NCBI RefSeq assembly: GCF_029892565.1
Contig: NZ_JARXVH010000012.1
Location: 248,001-312,000 of the forward strand
DNA from: Streptomyces pseudovenezuelae
Lineage (GTDB): Bacteria; Actinomycetota; Actinomycetes; Streptomycetales; Streptomycetaceae
DNA length: 64,000 bases
Direction of reading: 5' to 3'
This document shows, in pieces, positions 46,119 to 54,620 of the stretch. Positions within the stretch are counted from its first letter, which is position 1. The number at the start of each line of letters is the position of its first letter. The notes beneath the pieces were generated by a model. It worked only from the letters and a program-made list of their open reading frames with translations, was not told the origin of the DNA and ran no database searches. A program made the translations under genes and the position numbers.

Positions 46119-46288
46119 GACAGGCCCTTCCGAAGTCATTGCACGTGCATACGTCCGGGCGGCTTCAACTCCGGGAGATCCCGGACTATTCCATCGGCTG
46201 CGGCAAACGGGTGACGGCGCTCGACCAGGACGAACGGACATGACGAAGGGGCGCCCGCCCCGAAGGACGAACGCCCCCTGCACTCACG

Positions 46289-46501
46289 TCACTTGCTCAG
46301 GTAGGCCCAGAACTCGTCGAACGACAGGACCTTGTCCCCGTCGAGGTCGCGGGTCTTGATGATGGCCTCCGCGACCGTGTCGGTGACGTTCCAGTCGCCT
46401 CCCTGGGCGAGGGCGGTCTTGAACTCGGCCGCGGTGATGACGCCGTCACCGTCCGTGTCGATCCGCTGGAAATGCTTGCGTGCTTCCTCGATGTCCGCCA
46501 C
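46289..46501 (-). CDS. small EF-hand calcium-binding protein
   Basis: 70 residues from a GTG (VADIEEARKHF) chosen because AAGGGG lies eight bases upstream and because the EF-hand helix begins here; an in-frame GTG eight codons earlier is less likely. Two canonical EF loops are visible: DTDGDGVITAAE (residues 15-26) and DLDGDKVLSFDE (52-63). It is probably a cytoplasmic Ca2+ buffer or sensor like other short actinobacterial EF-hand proteins. Confidence 0.9.
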   Translation of the reverse strand: MADIEEARKHFQRIDTDGDGVITAAEFKTALAQGGDWNVTDTVAEAIIKTRDLDGDKVLSFDEFWAYLSK

Positions 46502-46549
46502 CGGATCCGCCCCTTCGTAACGCACTACTGCTTGTTGACGCAGGCCAGA

Positions 46550-47467
46550 TTAACCGGCCGTGCGAGCACGCAGTGCGGCGACCACCCACGCGAACTCCGC
46601 ACGGTGCGCGGCGGCGGGCCCTCCGCCCTTCACCGTGGCCAGCAACTCCCGGTACCGGGCGAGCCGGTCGTTGGACGCCGACTCCATCCGTTCGAGTACG
46701 ACGGCCGGGTCGCCGCCGTCCCCCAGCACCTCCCGCAGGATCGCCTCGGCCTCCGGCGACTCGGGGGCGATGCCCCGCTCCCTGGCCTCCCCGCCCAGCT
46801 GCACCAGCCGCATGGGGAACCAGGTGGACCGCCCGCGGACGGCGACGCGGTCCTGGTCCGACATGTTGAACTCCATCACCTGCCGCATCTGCGACCGGAA
46901 CTCCGGATCCTGGACCATCTCCGCCAGCTCCACCCAGGCGTCCACCTGCCCGGGGGTCGGATCGTCCGGCAGGTCCACCGCGATGGAGCGCATCCGCTCC
47001 TCGATGGCGGGATCCACCTGGTCGAGCCCGTGGAACAGCTCGTCCACGAACTCCTCCATGATCCGCCTCCGCTCGGCCGCCGACAGCCGTGCCAGTCTGT
47101 TCATCAGGGTCATCTCCTCCGCGGTCGAACCGCGTCGCGCCACGGACGACAGCACCGCACGGGTCACCTTCAGGGAACGGATCTGCGCGTCCAGCGCCAG
47201 CACGTGCGCCGCCGCGACCTCCGCGACCGACGTCTCGTCGGCCAGCACCTTGCGCACGTCGTCCAGACCGAGGCCCAACTCGCGCAGCGTGCGGATCAGT
47301 TCGAGGCGGGCGGCGCACTCGGCGTCGTAGAGCCGGTAGCCGCCGGCGGAGCGGGTCACCGGGGTGAGCACGCCCTCGTCCGACCAGTAGCGGATGGTGC
47401 GCACGGTCAGTCCGGTGGACCTGGCCAGTTCTCCGATGGTGAGAAGTCCGGTGCCGTCGTCGATCAT
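46550..47467 (-). CDS. MerR family transcriptional regulator
   Basis: 305 residues. The HTH (LLTIGELARSTGLTVRTIRY, then WSDEGVLTP) and MerR coiled-coil region are followed by a long helical C-terminal domain of about 190 residues rich in Glu and Arg, without the Cys pattern of metal sensors. It may bind a small molecule. The ATG is 49 bp from the divergent GNAT gene, a typical layout for autoregulation and control of the neighbour. Confidence 0.88.
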   Translation of the reverse strand: MIDDGTGLLTIGELARSTGLTVRTIRYWSDEGVLTPVTRSAGGYRLYDAECAARLELIRTLRELGLGLDDVRKVLADETSVAEVAAAHVLALDAQIRSLKVTRAVLSSVARRGSTAEEMTLMNRLARLSAAERRRIMEEFVDELFHGLDQVDPAIEERMRSIAVDLPDDPTPGQVDAWVELAEMVQDPEFRSQMRQVMEFNMSDQDRVAVRGRSTWFPMRLVQLGGEARERGIAPESPEAEAILREVLGDGGDPAVVLERMESASNDRLARYRELLATVKGGGPAAAHRAEFAWVVAALRARTAG

Positions 47468-47516
47468 GTCTGCGAGTGTGGGCCTTCCAGTGGGTGGAGA
47501 CTCAAGGAGCACGGTG

Positions 47517-48158
47517 ATGGAGACGTTGCGGGACATTCTCGACGCGGCGGCCCGTGGTGTCTTCCCGCCGGCGGACGGCGGTGCGACCGTCGTGCCGCAG
47601 GTGTCCGACCGGGACGCGGGCGTCCTCGCCTTCACCGCGCACGCCGTCGTCTTCACGGACGAGGACCCGCGATGGGTCCACGACACCTTGGCCCCCGTGG
47701 ACTGCGACGCGCTGGCGGCGCCCATGAACCCGCGCTTCCTGACCGCCCTTCTGGAGCGGACGGGCCGTACGGCCGAGACCATCGACGCGATGCTGGTCGG
47801 CGCACCACTGCCGGGCGAACCGCCGCTCGCGCTGACGGAGATCACGGACGGCGACCATCCACGCATCGTGTACGCCCGCGGCCGGCGCGACGACGTGCGC
47901 GCATGGACCGCGGAGGGCGGGGTGCTGGTCATGGGGCGCGGGATCGCGGGCCGGCCGGAGGTCTCCGTCGAGGTGGCCCAGGACGTACGACACCGGGGGC
48001 TGGGGCGGCAGTTGGTGACCGCCGCCCGCCATCTCGTCACGGAGCCGCTGTGGGCGCAGGTCGCACCGGGGAACGCCCGCAGCATGCGGGCGTTCCTGGC
48101 GGCCGGCTATGTGCCGGTCGGCGCGGAGGCGCTGCTGCTGCGCGCCCCGCGCAACTGA
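47517..48158 (+). CDS. GNAT family N-acetyltransferase
   Basis: 213 residues. The acetyl-CoA-binding motif A is VAQDVRHRGLGRQLVTAARHL; the C-terminal PGNARSMRAFLAAGYVPVG is the usual GNAT closing motif. The N-terminal 110 residues are less conserved. ATG chosen with GGAG seven bases upstream; the GTG directly before it is an alternative. It probably acetylates a small molecule or protein amine, and its neighbour MerR may control it. Confidence 0.85.
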   Translation: METLRDILDAAARGVFPPADGGATVVPQVSDRDAGVLAFTAHAVVFTDEDPRWVHDTLAPVDCDALAAPMNPRFLTALLERTGRTAETIDAMLVGAPLPGEPPLALTEITDGDHPRIVYARGRRDDVRAWTAEGGVLVMGRGIAGRPEVSVEVAQDVRHRGLGRQLVTAARHLVTEPLWAQVAPGNARSMRAFLAAGYVPVGAEALLLRAPRN

Positions 48159-48165
48159 CCCTGTC

Positions 48166-49359
48166 CTAGCGGAAGACGCCGGTGTGGCCGAGTGAGTAGC
48201 GGCCCGGCTGCGGGTAGACGGCGAGGCCGTGCGGGCCGCTGCCGACCTTGACGCGGGCCAGCTGGGAGCCGGTGCGGGTGTCGACGGCGTACACCTCGGA
48301 GTTGTAACGACCCGACAGCCACAGGACCTTGCCGTCGGCCGAGACGCCGCCCATGTCGGGGCTGCCGCCGTCGGGCAGGTGCCACTTCTTGGTGAGCCTG
48401 TCCTCGGTGAAGTCGAAGATGGAGATGGTGCCTTCGCCGCGGTTGGAGATGTACATCTCGCGCGAGTCCCGGCTGACGTAGAGGCCGTGGCAGCCCTTGC
48501 CGGTGCGCAGGAAGGACGGCTTGCCGAACTTCTCGCCGTCCAGGACCCACATGCCGTCGGCCATCATGTCGGCGATGTAGAACTTCCTGCCGTCCGGGGA
48601 GATCTTGACGTCCTGCGGCATCGCGCCGTCGTACGGGAGCTTCTGTTGTCCGACGACCTTCATCTTCTCGGTGTCGACCTTGAGCAGTTCGCCGCTGAAC
48701 TCGCAGGAGACGATGAAGTAGCGGCCGTCCAGGGAGAAGTCGGCGTGGTTGACGCCGTAGCAGCTGACCGGGACGGTCTTCATGCGCTTCATGGTGTGCG
48801 CGTCGCGGAAGACGAGTTCGCGGTCGAGGGAGGCCATGACGATCGCGTACCTGCCGTTGGGCGTGAAGTAGAGGTTGTACGGGTCGTGCACGTCGACCGT
48901 CCTGCCGGCCTTCCCGGTCATGGGGTCGATGGGGGTGAGGGTGTTGCCCCGGTCGTTGTTGACCCACAGCGTCTTCATGTCCCAGGAGGGCACGACGTGT
49001 TGGGGCTGCGCGCCGACCGGGATGGTCTCGATCACCTTGTACGTCTTGGGGTCGATGACCGAGACGGTGTTGGAGTTGGTGTTGGGGACGTAGACGCGGG
49101 ACGGGAAGTCCTTGACCACCGGGGAGAGCTTGTTGGGGCGGTCGGCCGCGTAGACGTCCTTCGGGTCGAGGACCGGCGGCATGCCGGGCAGGCCCTGAAC
49201 GACGGCCTTCTTCTCCGCCCGGGCGGGCGGGACGGCGGCCTTGGTGCCGAGGGCCTCGTTCTCGTGGGCGCGGGTGCCGGTGCCGCAGGCGGCGAGGCCG
49301 GCGAGCGCGGCGCCCACGAGAAGGGCGCGGGTGAGGGAAGTGCCGGGGGTGCGGTGCAT
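48166..49359 (-). CDS. YncE/YVTN beta-propeller lipoprotein
   Basis: 397 residues. The signal peptide ends with the lipobox LAAC (residues 22-25 approx.). The mature protein has repeated propeller strands such as RVYVPNTNSNTVSVIDPKT, GAQPQHVVPSWD, KISPDGRKFYIAD, SRDSREMYISNRGEGTI and GSGPHGLAVYPQPG. This is the 40-residue YVTN repeat family, often a surface or periplasmic binding protein. The start shares one base with the deacetylase stop (TGATG), so both are made together. Confidence 0.85.
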   Translation of the reverse strand: MHRTPGTSLTRALLVGAALAGLAACGTGTRAHENEALGTKAAVPPARAEKKAVVQGLPGMPPVLDPKDVYAADRPNKLSPVVKDFPSRVYVPNTNSNTVSVIDPKTYKVIETIPVGAQPQHVVPSWDMKTLWVNNDRGNTLTPIDPMTGKAGRTVDVHDPYNLYFTPNGRYAIVMASLDRELVFRDAHTMKRMKTVPVSCYGVNHADFSLDGRYFIVSCEFSGELLKVDTEKMKVVGQQKLPYDGAMPQDVKISPDGRKFYIADMMADGMWVLDGEKFGKPSFLRTGKGCHGLYVSRDSREMYISNRGEGTISIFDFTEDRLTKKWHLPDGGSPDMGGVSADGKVLWLSGRYNSEVYAVDTRTGSQLARVKVGSGPHGLAVYPQPGRYSLGHTGVFR

Positions 49360-50132
49360 CAGCTGAACAGCTCCGTCGTGGTCACCGCGGTCAGGCCGCG
49401 GCGGTCGAGTTCTTCCAGTACGGCGGGGAGGGCGGCGACCGTGTCCGGGTAGCCGAAGTGCAGGCTCACCACGGATCCTGCGCGGACCTCGCCGAGGACC
49501 TGGCGGGTGACGGCGGCTGCGCCGGGCCGCGTGTAGTCGAGGGAGTCGACGTCGTAGGACAGGACGTGCGGGTAGCCGGCGCGGGCGGCGAGGCGGGTGA
49601 CCAGCGGGGAGGCGCGGGGTGCGCGCGACGGGCGGAACCAGGTGCCGATCGACCCGGTGAGGCGCTTCAGGCGGTCGGCGCAGCCGGTGATCTCGGCGAG
49701 GGCGTCGGCCTCCGACATGGCGTTGATGTCGATGTGGCGCTGGGTGTGGTTGCCGAGGTCGTGGCCGCCGTCGAGGATGCGGCGGGCCAGGTCCGGGTGG
49801 GCGTCCAGCCAGGTGCCGACGGCCAGCACGGTGACATGGGCGCCGTGGCGTTCGGCCTCGGTGAGGAGGCTGCGGGCGATGGCGGGGTCGCCCTGGCCGT
49901 GGAAGGTGAGGGCTACGCGGGGGTGGGTGCGGGGGCCGTGGGTGAGCTGTGCGGGTTGGCCCGGGTAGTGGCGGGGGGCGGGGACGCGCGCTGGCTCGGC
50001 GGAGGTGGGGTGCGCGGAGGGGGCGGGGTGAGCGGGGTGGGCGACGGCACCACTCGTGGCACAGCCCGCGGTGAACGCGCCTGCGGCGAGAAGACCGGCG
50101 CGGATCGCCGTCCGGCGGTTGGTCGGGGTCAC
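49359..50132 (-). CDS. NodB-type polysaccharide deacetylase homologue with degenerate motif 1
   Basis: 257 residues. A signal sequence with twin Arg (NRRTAIRAG) leads to TAGC, so it may be a Tat or lipoprotein substrate. The NodB fold is seen in GGHDLGNHTQRH (motif 2, both His present), WFRPSRAPR (motif 3) and SYDVDSLDY, but motif 1 is TFHGQG instead of TFDDGP, removing the catalytic Asp and a zinc ligand. It is probably inactive as a classical deacetylase or uses altered chemistry. Operon with the YVTN-propeller lipoprotein, which might be its partner. Confidence 0.8.
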   Translation of the reverse strand: MTPTNRRTAIRAGLLAAGAFTAGCATSGAVAHPAHPAPSAHPTSAEPARVPAPRHYPGQPAQLTHGPRTHPRVALTFHGQGDPAIARSLLTEAERHGAHVTVLAVGTWLDAHPDLARRILDGGHDLGNHTQRHIDINAMSEADALAEITGCADRLKRLTGSIGTWFRPSRAPRASPLVTRLAARAGYPHVLSYDVDSLDYTRPGAAAVTRQVLGEVRAGSVVSLHFGYPDTVAALPAVLEELDRRGLTAVTTTELFS

Positions 50133-50208
50133 CGCACCATTTAAGGGGGGTCGGCCATAAAAACCGCCTATTTACCCGATTGGCACCTTTTACGAGTCGT
50201 ACCCGTAC

Positions 50209-50712
50209 TCACCTGTCGGCGACCCGCATCTCGAACCATGTCGTCTTGCCGCGCGGCAGGAGGTCGACTCCCCAGCGGTCCGAGAGTTTGTCGACGAGGA
50301 ACAGGCCCCGGCCGCTTATGTCGGTCACCTGGACCGGCATCAGACACGGCAGCCCGCGTGACGGGTCGCGGACCTCGATGCGGATCCAGCCCCGGCGGCG
50401 GCGCATGCGGAGCCCGAAGACTCGGGCGCCGGTGTGCCGGACGGCGTTGCCGACGAGTTCGGAGACGAGTAAGACGGCGTCTTCCGTCATCTTCGGCGTC
50501 AGGCCCCAGTGCCGGAGGACGATGACCTGGGTGAGGCGGCGGGCCGTGGCGGCGGACTCGGGGCGGGACGGCAGCGGGACCTCGGCCTCGGTCGGGTTTC
50601 CGAACAACTCCAGCGCCTTCAGCGCCCGTTCGTCCTCGACCGCGGGCGACCAACGCGCCGCGGTCGCACGGCCGTTTCCCCGCGGCTGTTCCATGCCTTC
50701 CAGCCCCGCCAT
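50209..50712 (-). CDS. RsbW-like serine-protein kinase/HATPase regulator
   Basis: 167 residues from ATG (MAGLEGMEQP). HATPase_c motifs are LLVSELVGNAVRHTGARVF (N-box), DPSRGLP and SGRGLFLVDKLSDRWG (G-box), with no His phosphoacceptor domain. This is the anti-sigma/SpoIIAB-like class abundant in Streptomyces. The start is uncertain: longer in-frame versions exist, but the upstream part is Gly/Pro/Ser-rich and an ATG at 50694 is also possible. A role opposite a STAS antagonist is inferred. Confidence 0.75.
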   Translation of the reverse strand: MAGLEGMEQPRGNGRATAARWSPAVEDERALKALELFGNPTEAEVPLPSRPESAATARRLTQVIVLRHWGLTPKMTEDAVLLVSELVGNAVRHTGARVFGLRMRRRRGWIRIEVRDPSRGLPCLMPVQVTDISGRGLFLVDKLSDRWGVDLLPRGKTTWFEMRVADR

Positions 50713-50974
50713 GCCCCCATCATGGCCGCCCGGCACGCCCGCCGGGGCCGTTCCGCTGGAATACGCCCCCCGGAATCCACCGTTCCGATTGGGGCGTTCG
50801 GCATATGTCAGCGGCAGTTCGGATGTCCTGACGGCCCGTCTGAGCTGCGGTGAAGGCTCTGCTGGAGGCAATCGACGGACTCCCTCGACAAGACAGACTT
50901 AAGGTTGCTTTAAGGCTCCCATAAACCGCCCCATCGAGGGACCCGAATCAGACACCGCGTCAATTGCAAGGGGC

Positions 50975-51742
50975 TCAGAGGAACTTTGCCTTGCCGGGAC
51001 CCTCCTCCACGAAGCTCCGCATCCCCCGCTCACGGTCCTCCGTGGCGAACAGACCCGCGAACCAGTTCCGTTCGACGGCGAGCCCGGTCTCGATGTCCGT
51101 CTCCAGGCCGGTGTCGATCGACTCCTTCGCGGCACGCAGCGCGATCGCCGGCCCCTGCGCCAGCTTCGCCGCCCACATGTGCGCGGCGCCGTACACCTCG
51201 TCGGCCGGCACCACCCGGTCCACCAGACCCAGCGTCAACGCCTCGTCCGCCTTGACCATCCGGCCCGTGAAGATCAGGTCCTTCGCCTTGGACGGGCCGA
51301 TCAGCCGGGCCAGCCGCTGGGTGCCGCCCGCGCCCGGGATCAGGCCGAGCAGGATCTCGGGCTGGCCGAGCTTGGCGTTGTCGGCGCAGATCCGGAAGTC
51401 CGCGCAGAGCGCGAGCTCGCAGCCGCCGCCCAGCGCGTACCCCGTGACGGCCGCGACCACCGGCTTGGGGATGCGGGCCACCGCCGTGAACGAGTCCTGC
51501 AGGGCGCGGGAGCGCAGGATCATCCCCGCGTGGTCCATGTTCTGCATCTCCTTGATGTCCGCGCCCGCCGCGAACACCTTCTCCCCGCCGTAGATCACCA
51601 CGGCCCGTACGTCCTCGCGCCGGGTCGCCTCCTCGGCCAGCTCCTTGAGCCGGTCCTGCGTGGCGACGTCCAGCGCGTTCATCGGCGGGCGGTCGAGACG
51701 GATCGTGCCGACGCCCTCGGCGACTTCGAGATTCACGGTCAT
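50975..51742 (-). CDS. enoyl-CoA hydratase/isomerase
   Basis: 255 residues of the crotonase superfamily. The oxyanion-hole segment FAAGADIKEM and the pair of catalytic glutamates in GGGCELALCAD (Glu109) and GQPEILLGLIPGAGG (Glu129) are intact, so it should hydrate enoyl-CoA esters in fatty-acid or amino-acid breakdown. No neighbouring beta-oxidation genes are present. Confidence 0.92.
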   Translation of the reverse strand: MTVNLEVAEGVGTIRLDRPPMNALDVATQDRLKELAEEATRREDVRAVVIYGGEKVFAAGADIKEMQNMDHAGMILRSRALQDSFTAVARIPKPVVAAVTGYALGGGCELALCADFRICADNAKLGQPEILLGLIPGAGGTQRLARLIGPSKAKDLIFTGRMVKADEALTLGLVDRVVPADEVYGAAHMWAAKLAQGPAIALRAAKESIDTGLETDIETGLAVERNWFAGLFATEDRERGMRSFVEEGPGKAKFL

Positions 51743-51821
51743 GCAGGCAGGTTAGAGGGGCGGACGACATCGGGCCCGGTGCCGTGAGTCACAGCACCGG
51801 GCCCGCAGGTCTAGCCGACCG

Positions 51822-53069
51822 TCACGACTTCCACTTGGCCCACGACATGTTCCAGCCGTTGAGCCCGTTGTCGGCCGCCACGGTCGCGTCGTTGGAGTTC
51901 TTCACGACCACGACGTCACCGATCATCGAGTGGTTGAAGAACCACGCGGCGGACACGGTCTTGCTGTAGCCGCCCTTGACGTCCTGGAGGCCGATGCAGC
52001 CGTGGCTGGCGTTGTAGTTGCCGAAGGCGCCGCCGCCCCAGTAGTTGCCGTGGATGAAGGTGCCGGAGTCGGTCAGGCGGGTGGCGTGCGGGACGTCCTT
52101 GATGTCGTACTCGCCGCCGTAGCCGACCGTCTCACCGTTCATCCGGGTCACTTCGAGCTTCTGGCTCATGACCATCTGGCCGTTCCAGGTGTCGTAGCCG
52201 GGCTTGCCGGTGGTGACCGGGATGGTCTTGACGGTCCGGCCGTCCTGGGTGACCTTCATCGTGTGCTTCTTGGCGTCCACGACGGAGACCTGGTTGCGGC
52301 CGATGGTGAACTTGACCGTCTTGGCCTGCTTGCCGTAGACGCCCGACCGGCCCTCGACGCCGTCGAGGTCGAGCTTGACGGTGACCTTCGTACCGGACTT
52401 CCAGTACTTCTCCGGGCGGAAGTCGAGGCGGTCGTTGCCGAACCAGTGGCCCTCGACGTCGACGGCCGGCTCGGTCGTGATGCTGATCGCCTTCGTCACG
52501 TCCTCCGGGTTGGTGATGCCCCGGGTGAAGCGGATCGAGAACGGCATCCCGACGCCGACCGTGGAGCCGTCCTCGGGAGTGAAGTTGCCGATGAAGGTGT
52601 TCGCCGGGGTCAGCGTGGTGAAGCTGGAGTCCTCGGCGGCGACCCGGCCCTTGGCGTCCTTGGCGACCGCGTGCACCGTGTACTTGGTGGCCGCGGCCAG
52701 GTGGGTGGCCGGCGCCCAACTCGCCCCACCGGCGGCTATCTTCCCGGACACCGCGGTGCCCTTGGCGTCCTTGACCTCGACCTGCGTCAACGTGCCCTTG
52801 CTGGCGCTGATCCTGAGAGCGCCGTTGGTGTCGACGGACTTCGCGCCGTCCTTGGGGGCGATGGCGACGACCGCCTCGGACTGCTTGGTCTCCGCGGTAC
52901 TCGCCGCGTCCTTCCCCTTGCTGTCGCCCGACCCGGAACCGGAGTCCGAGCCGCCCCCTCCACACGCGGTGAGAGTCACCAGCAGCACTCCCAGAACCAG
53001 TGCCGGCAGTTTTCTGCTCCCACGCTCGCGTGCGTCAACCGACGCCCCCGATATCGGCCGCACGTTCAA
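51822..53069 (-). CDS. L,D-transpeptidase lipoprotein (YkuD with Ig-like domains), copy 1
   Basis: 415 residues from a TTG with GGGGAG about seven bases upstream; a GTG two codons later is an alternative. A lipobox TLTAC ends the signal peptide and is followed by Gly/Ser. Two Ig-like domains precede the YkuD domain, whose motif HGNYW...SHGCIGL holds catalytic Cys358. It makes 3-3 crosslinks in peptidoglycan from tetrapeptide donors, as the Mtb LdtMt2 family does. It is followed upstream by a paralogue. Confidence 0.92.
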   Translation of the reverse strand: MNVRPISGASVDARERGSRKLPALVLGVLLVTLTACGGGGSDSGSGSGDSKGKDAASTAETKQSEAVVAIAPKDGAKSVDTNGALRISASKGTLTQVEVKDAKGTAVSGKIAAGGASWAPATHLAAATKYTVHAVAKDAKGRVAAEDSSFTTLTPANTFIGNFTPEDGSTVGVGMPFSIRFTRGITNPEDVTKAISITTEPAVDVEGHWFGNDRLDFRPEKYWKSGTKVTVKLDLDGVEGRSGVYGKQAKTVKFTIGRNQVSVVDAKKHTMKVTQDGRTVKTIPVTTGKPGYDTWNGQMVMSQKLEVTRMNGETVGYGGEYDIKDVPHATRLTDSGTFIHGNYWGGGAFGNYNASHGCIGLQDVKGGYSKTVSAAWFFNHSMIGDVVVVKNSNDATVAADNGLNGWNMSWAKWKS

Positions 53070-53236
53070 CTCGTTCTCCCCTCGCCGGGCCTGGTCAGGC
53101 CCGCACCCCGGCGCGTTCGACGCGCACATTGGCGCATATTAACCGCAAGGTTTTGGGGAAGTTGTGAGCCGAAGGTCACCGTTCAGTCGCAACATCGGCC
53201 TTCGCCCACTCCGCCCCGACCCGGCCCCTCACCGGG

Positions 53237-54469
53237 TCACTTCACCGCACTGCCCGCTTTCCACTCCTTCCAACCCATGTTCCACCCTCCGAGCCCGTTG
53301 TCGGGAGCGACCTTTTTGTCGTTGCTGCGGACGACCTCGACGACGTCCCCGATCAGGCTGCGGTCGAAGAACCAGCCCGCGGGGGTGTCGGAGCCGCCGC
53401 CCTTGACGTCCCTGAGCCCCACGCACCCGTGGCTGACATTGACCTTGCCGGGGGCGTTCGGCGCCCAGTAGTTGCCGTGCAGGAAGGTGCCGGAGTCGGT
53501 CAGACGCATGGCGTGCGGCACGTCGGGGATGTCGTACTCACCGCCGAAACCGACCGTGCGGCTGTTCATGCGGGTCACGTCGAGCATCTCCGTCACCACC
53601 ATCTTCCCGTTGTAGGTGGTGGTCCTCGGCGCCCCGGCCGTGATGGGCACGGTGGCCAGCAGTTCGCCGTCCCGCCGCACCTGCATGGTGTGCCGGGCCG
53701 CGTCGACCAGCGAGACCTGGCTGCGGCCGACGGTGAAGGAGAACGTCTTGTACTGCAGCCCGTAGACCCCGCTCGCGCCCTCGACGTCGCGCAGCCGCAG
53801 GGAGACGGTGACCCGGGTGCCGGGCCTCCAGTACTTCTCGGGGCGGAAGTCGAGGCGGTCCCTGCCGAACCAGTGCGGGCGGATCTCGGCGGCCGGCCGG
53901 GAGGTGACGTGGACGGCGCGCTCGACGGCGACGCGGTCGGCGATCTCCCGGTTGAACTCCAGGGAGACGATCATGCCGGTGCCGACGGTGGAGCGGTTCT
54001 CGGGGGTGACGTACCCGATGAAGCGCTCGTCGGGGACGTACGTCGTGAAGGTGGTGTGCCGGGCCGAGCGGCGGCCGTGGCCGTCCAGGGCCACCGCGTC
54101 GACCGTGTACTTGGCGGCCAGCGCGAGCTTCGGCTCGTCGGGCTCCCAGCGCAGGCCGTCGTCGGAGATGTGCCCGGCCACCTCCGACTCCTGCGCGTCC
54201 TGTGCCTCGACGACCCGCACCGACTCCAGACGCCCGCTGGGCACCCGTACCCGGAGTGTCTCCTCGGGCGTCACGCCCTTGCTCGCGTCGTCCGGGGAGA
54301 TGCGGATGACGTCCTCCGGGGCGGGTGCCTTGCCGAAGGCCCCGCCGATGTCGATGCCGCCGTCGGCGTCCGAGGAGCAGCCGGCGGCTCCGGCCAGCAG
54401 CCCTGCCCAGGTCAGTAGGGCGGCCAGCGCGGCCCCCGCGCGCCGAGCGCGCCCGTGTACGTGCCTCAC
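53237..54469 (-). CDS. L,D-transpeptidase lipoprotein (YkuD with Ig-like domains), copy 2
   Basis: 410 residues from a GTG (VRHVHGRARR) whose Shine-Dalgarno is weak. Lipobox GAAGC; Ig-like domains; YkuD motif HGNYW...SHGCVGL with catalytic Cys349. It is clearly homologous to copy 1, for example HWFGxDRLDFRPEKYW and MRLTDSGTF. The two are separated by about 170 bp and read in the same direction, so they probably arose by tandem duplication. A role in cell-wall crosslinking is expected. Confidence 0.9.
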   Translation of the reverse strand: MRHVHGRARRAGAALAALLTWAGLLAGAAGCSSDADGGIDIGGAFGKAPAPEDVIRISPDDASKGVTPEETLRVRVPSGRLESVRVVEAQDAQESEVAGHISDDGLRWEPDEPKLALAAKYTVDAVALDGHGRRSARHTTFTTYVPDERFIGYVTPENRSTVGTGMIVSLEFNREIADRVAVERAVHVTSRPAAEIRPHWFGRDRLDFRPEKYWRPGTRVTVSLRLRDVEGASGVYGLQYKTFSFTVGRSQVSLVDAARHTMQVRRDGELLATVPITAGAPRTTTYNGKMVVTEMLDVTRMNSRTVGFGGEYDIPDVPHAMRLTDSGTFLHGNYWAPNAPGKVNVSHGCVGLRDVKGGGSDTPAGWFFDRSLIGDVVEVVRSNDKKVAPDNGLGGWNMGWKEWKAGSAVK

Positions 54470-54620
54470 GGCGTGACAACGACAGGGGTCGCCCGGGGAA
54501 ACGTGAGTGCGACGCAAGCTCTGGGCAGAACAGTGGGGAGGACGACAGGCAAGGACGCGCCCGGTCGGGACGCCGTACGCTCCTTTCCCCGTCGTCCCAC
54601 GAGCCGTGGGAGGCTGACAG

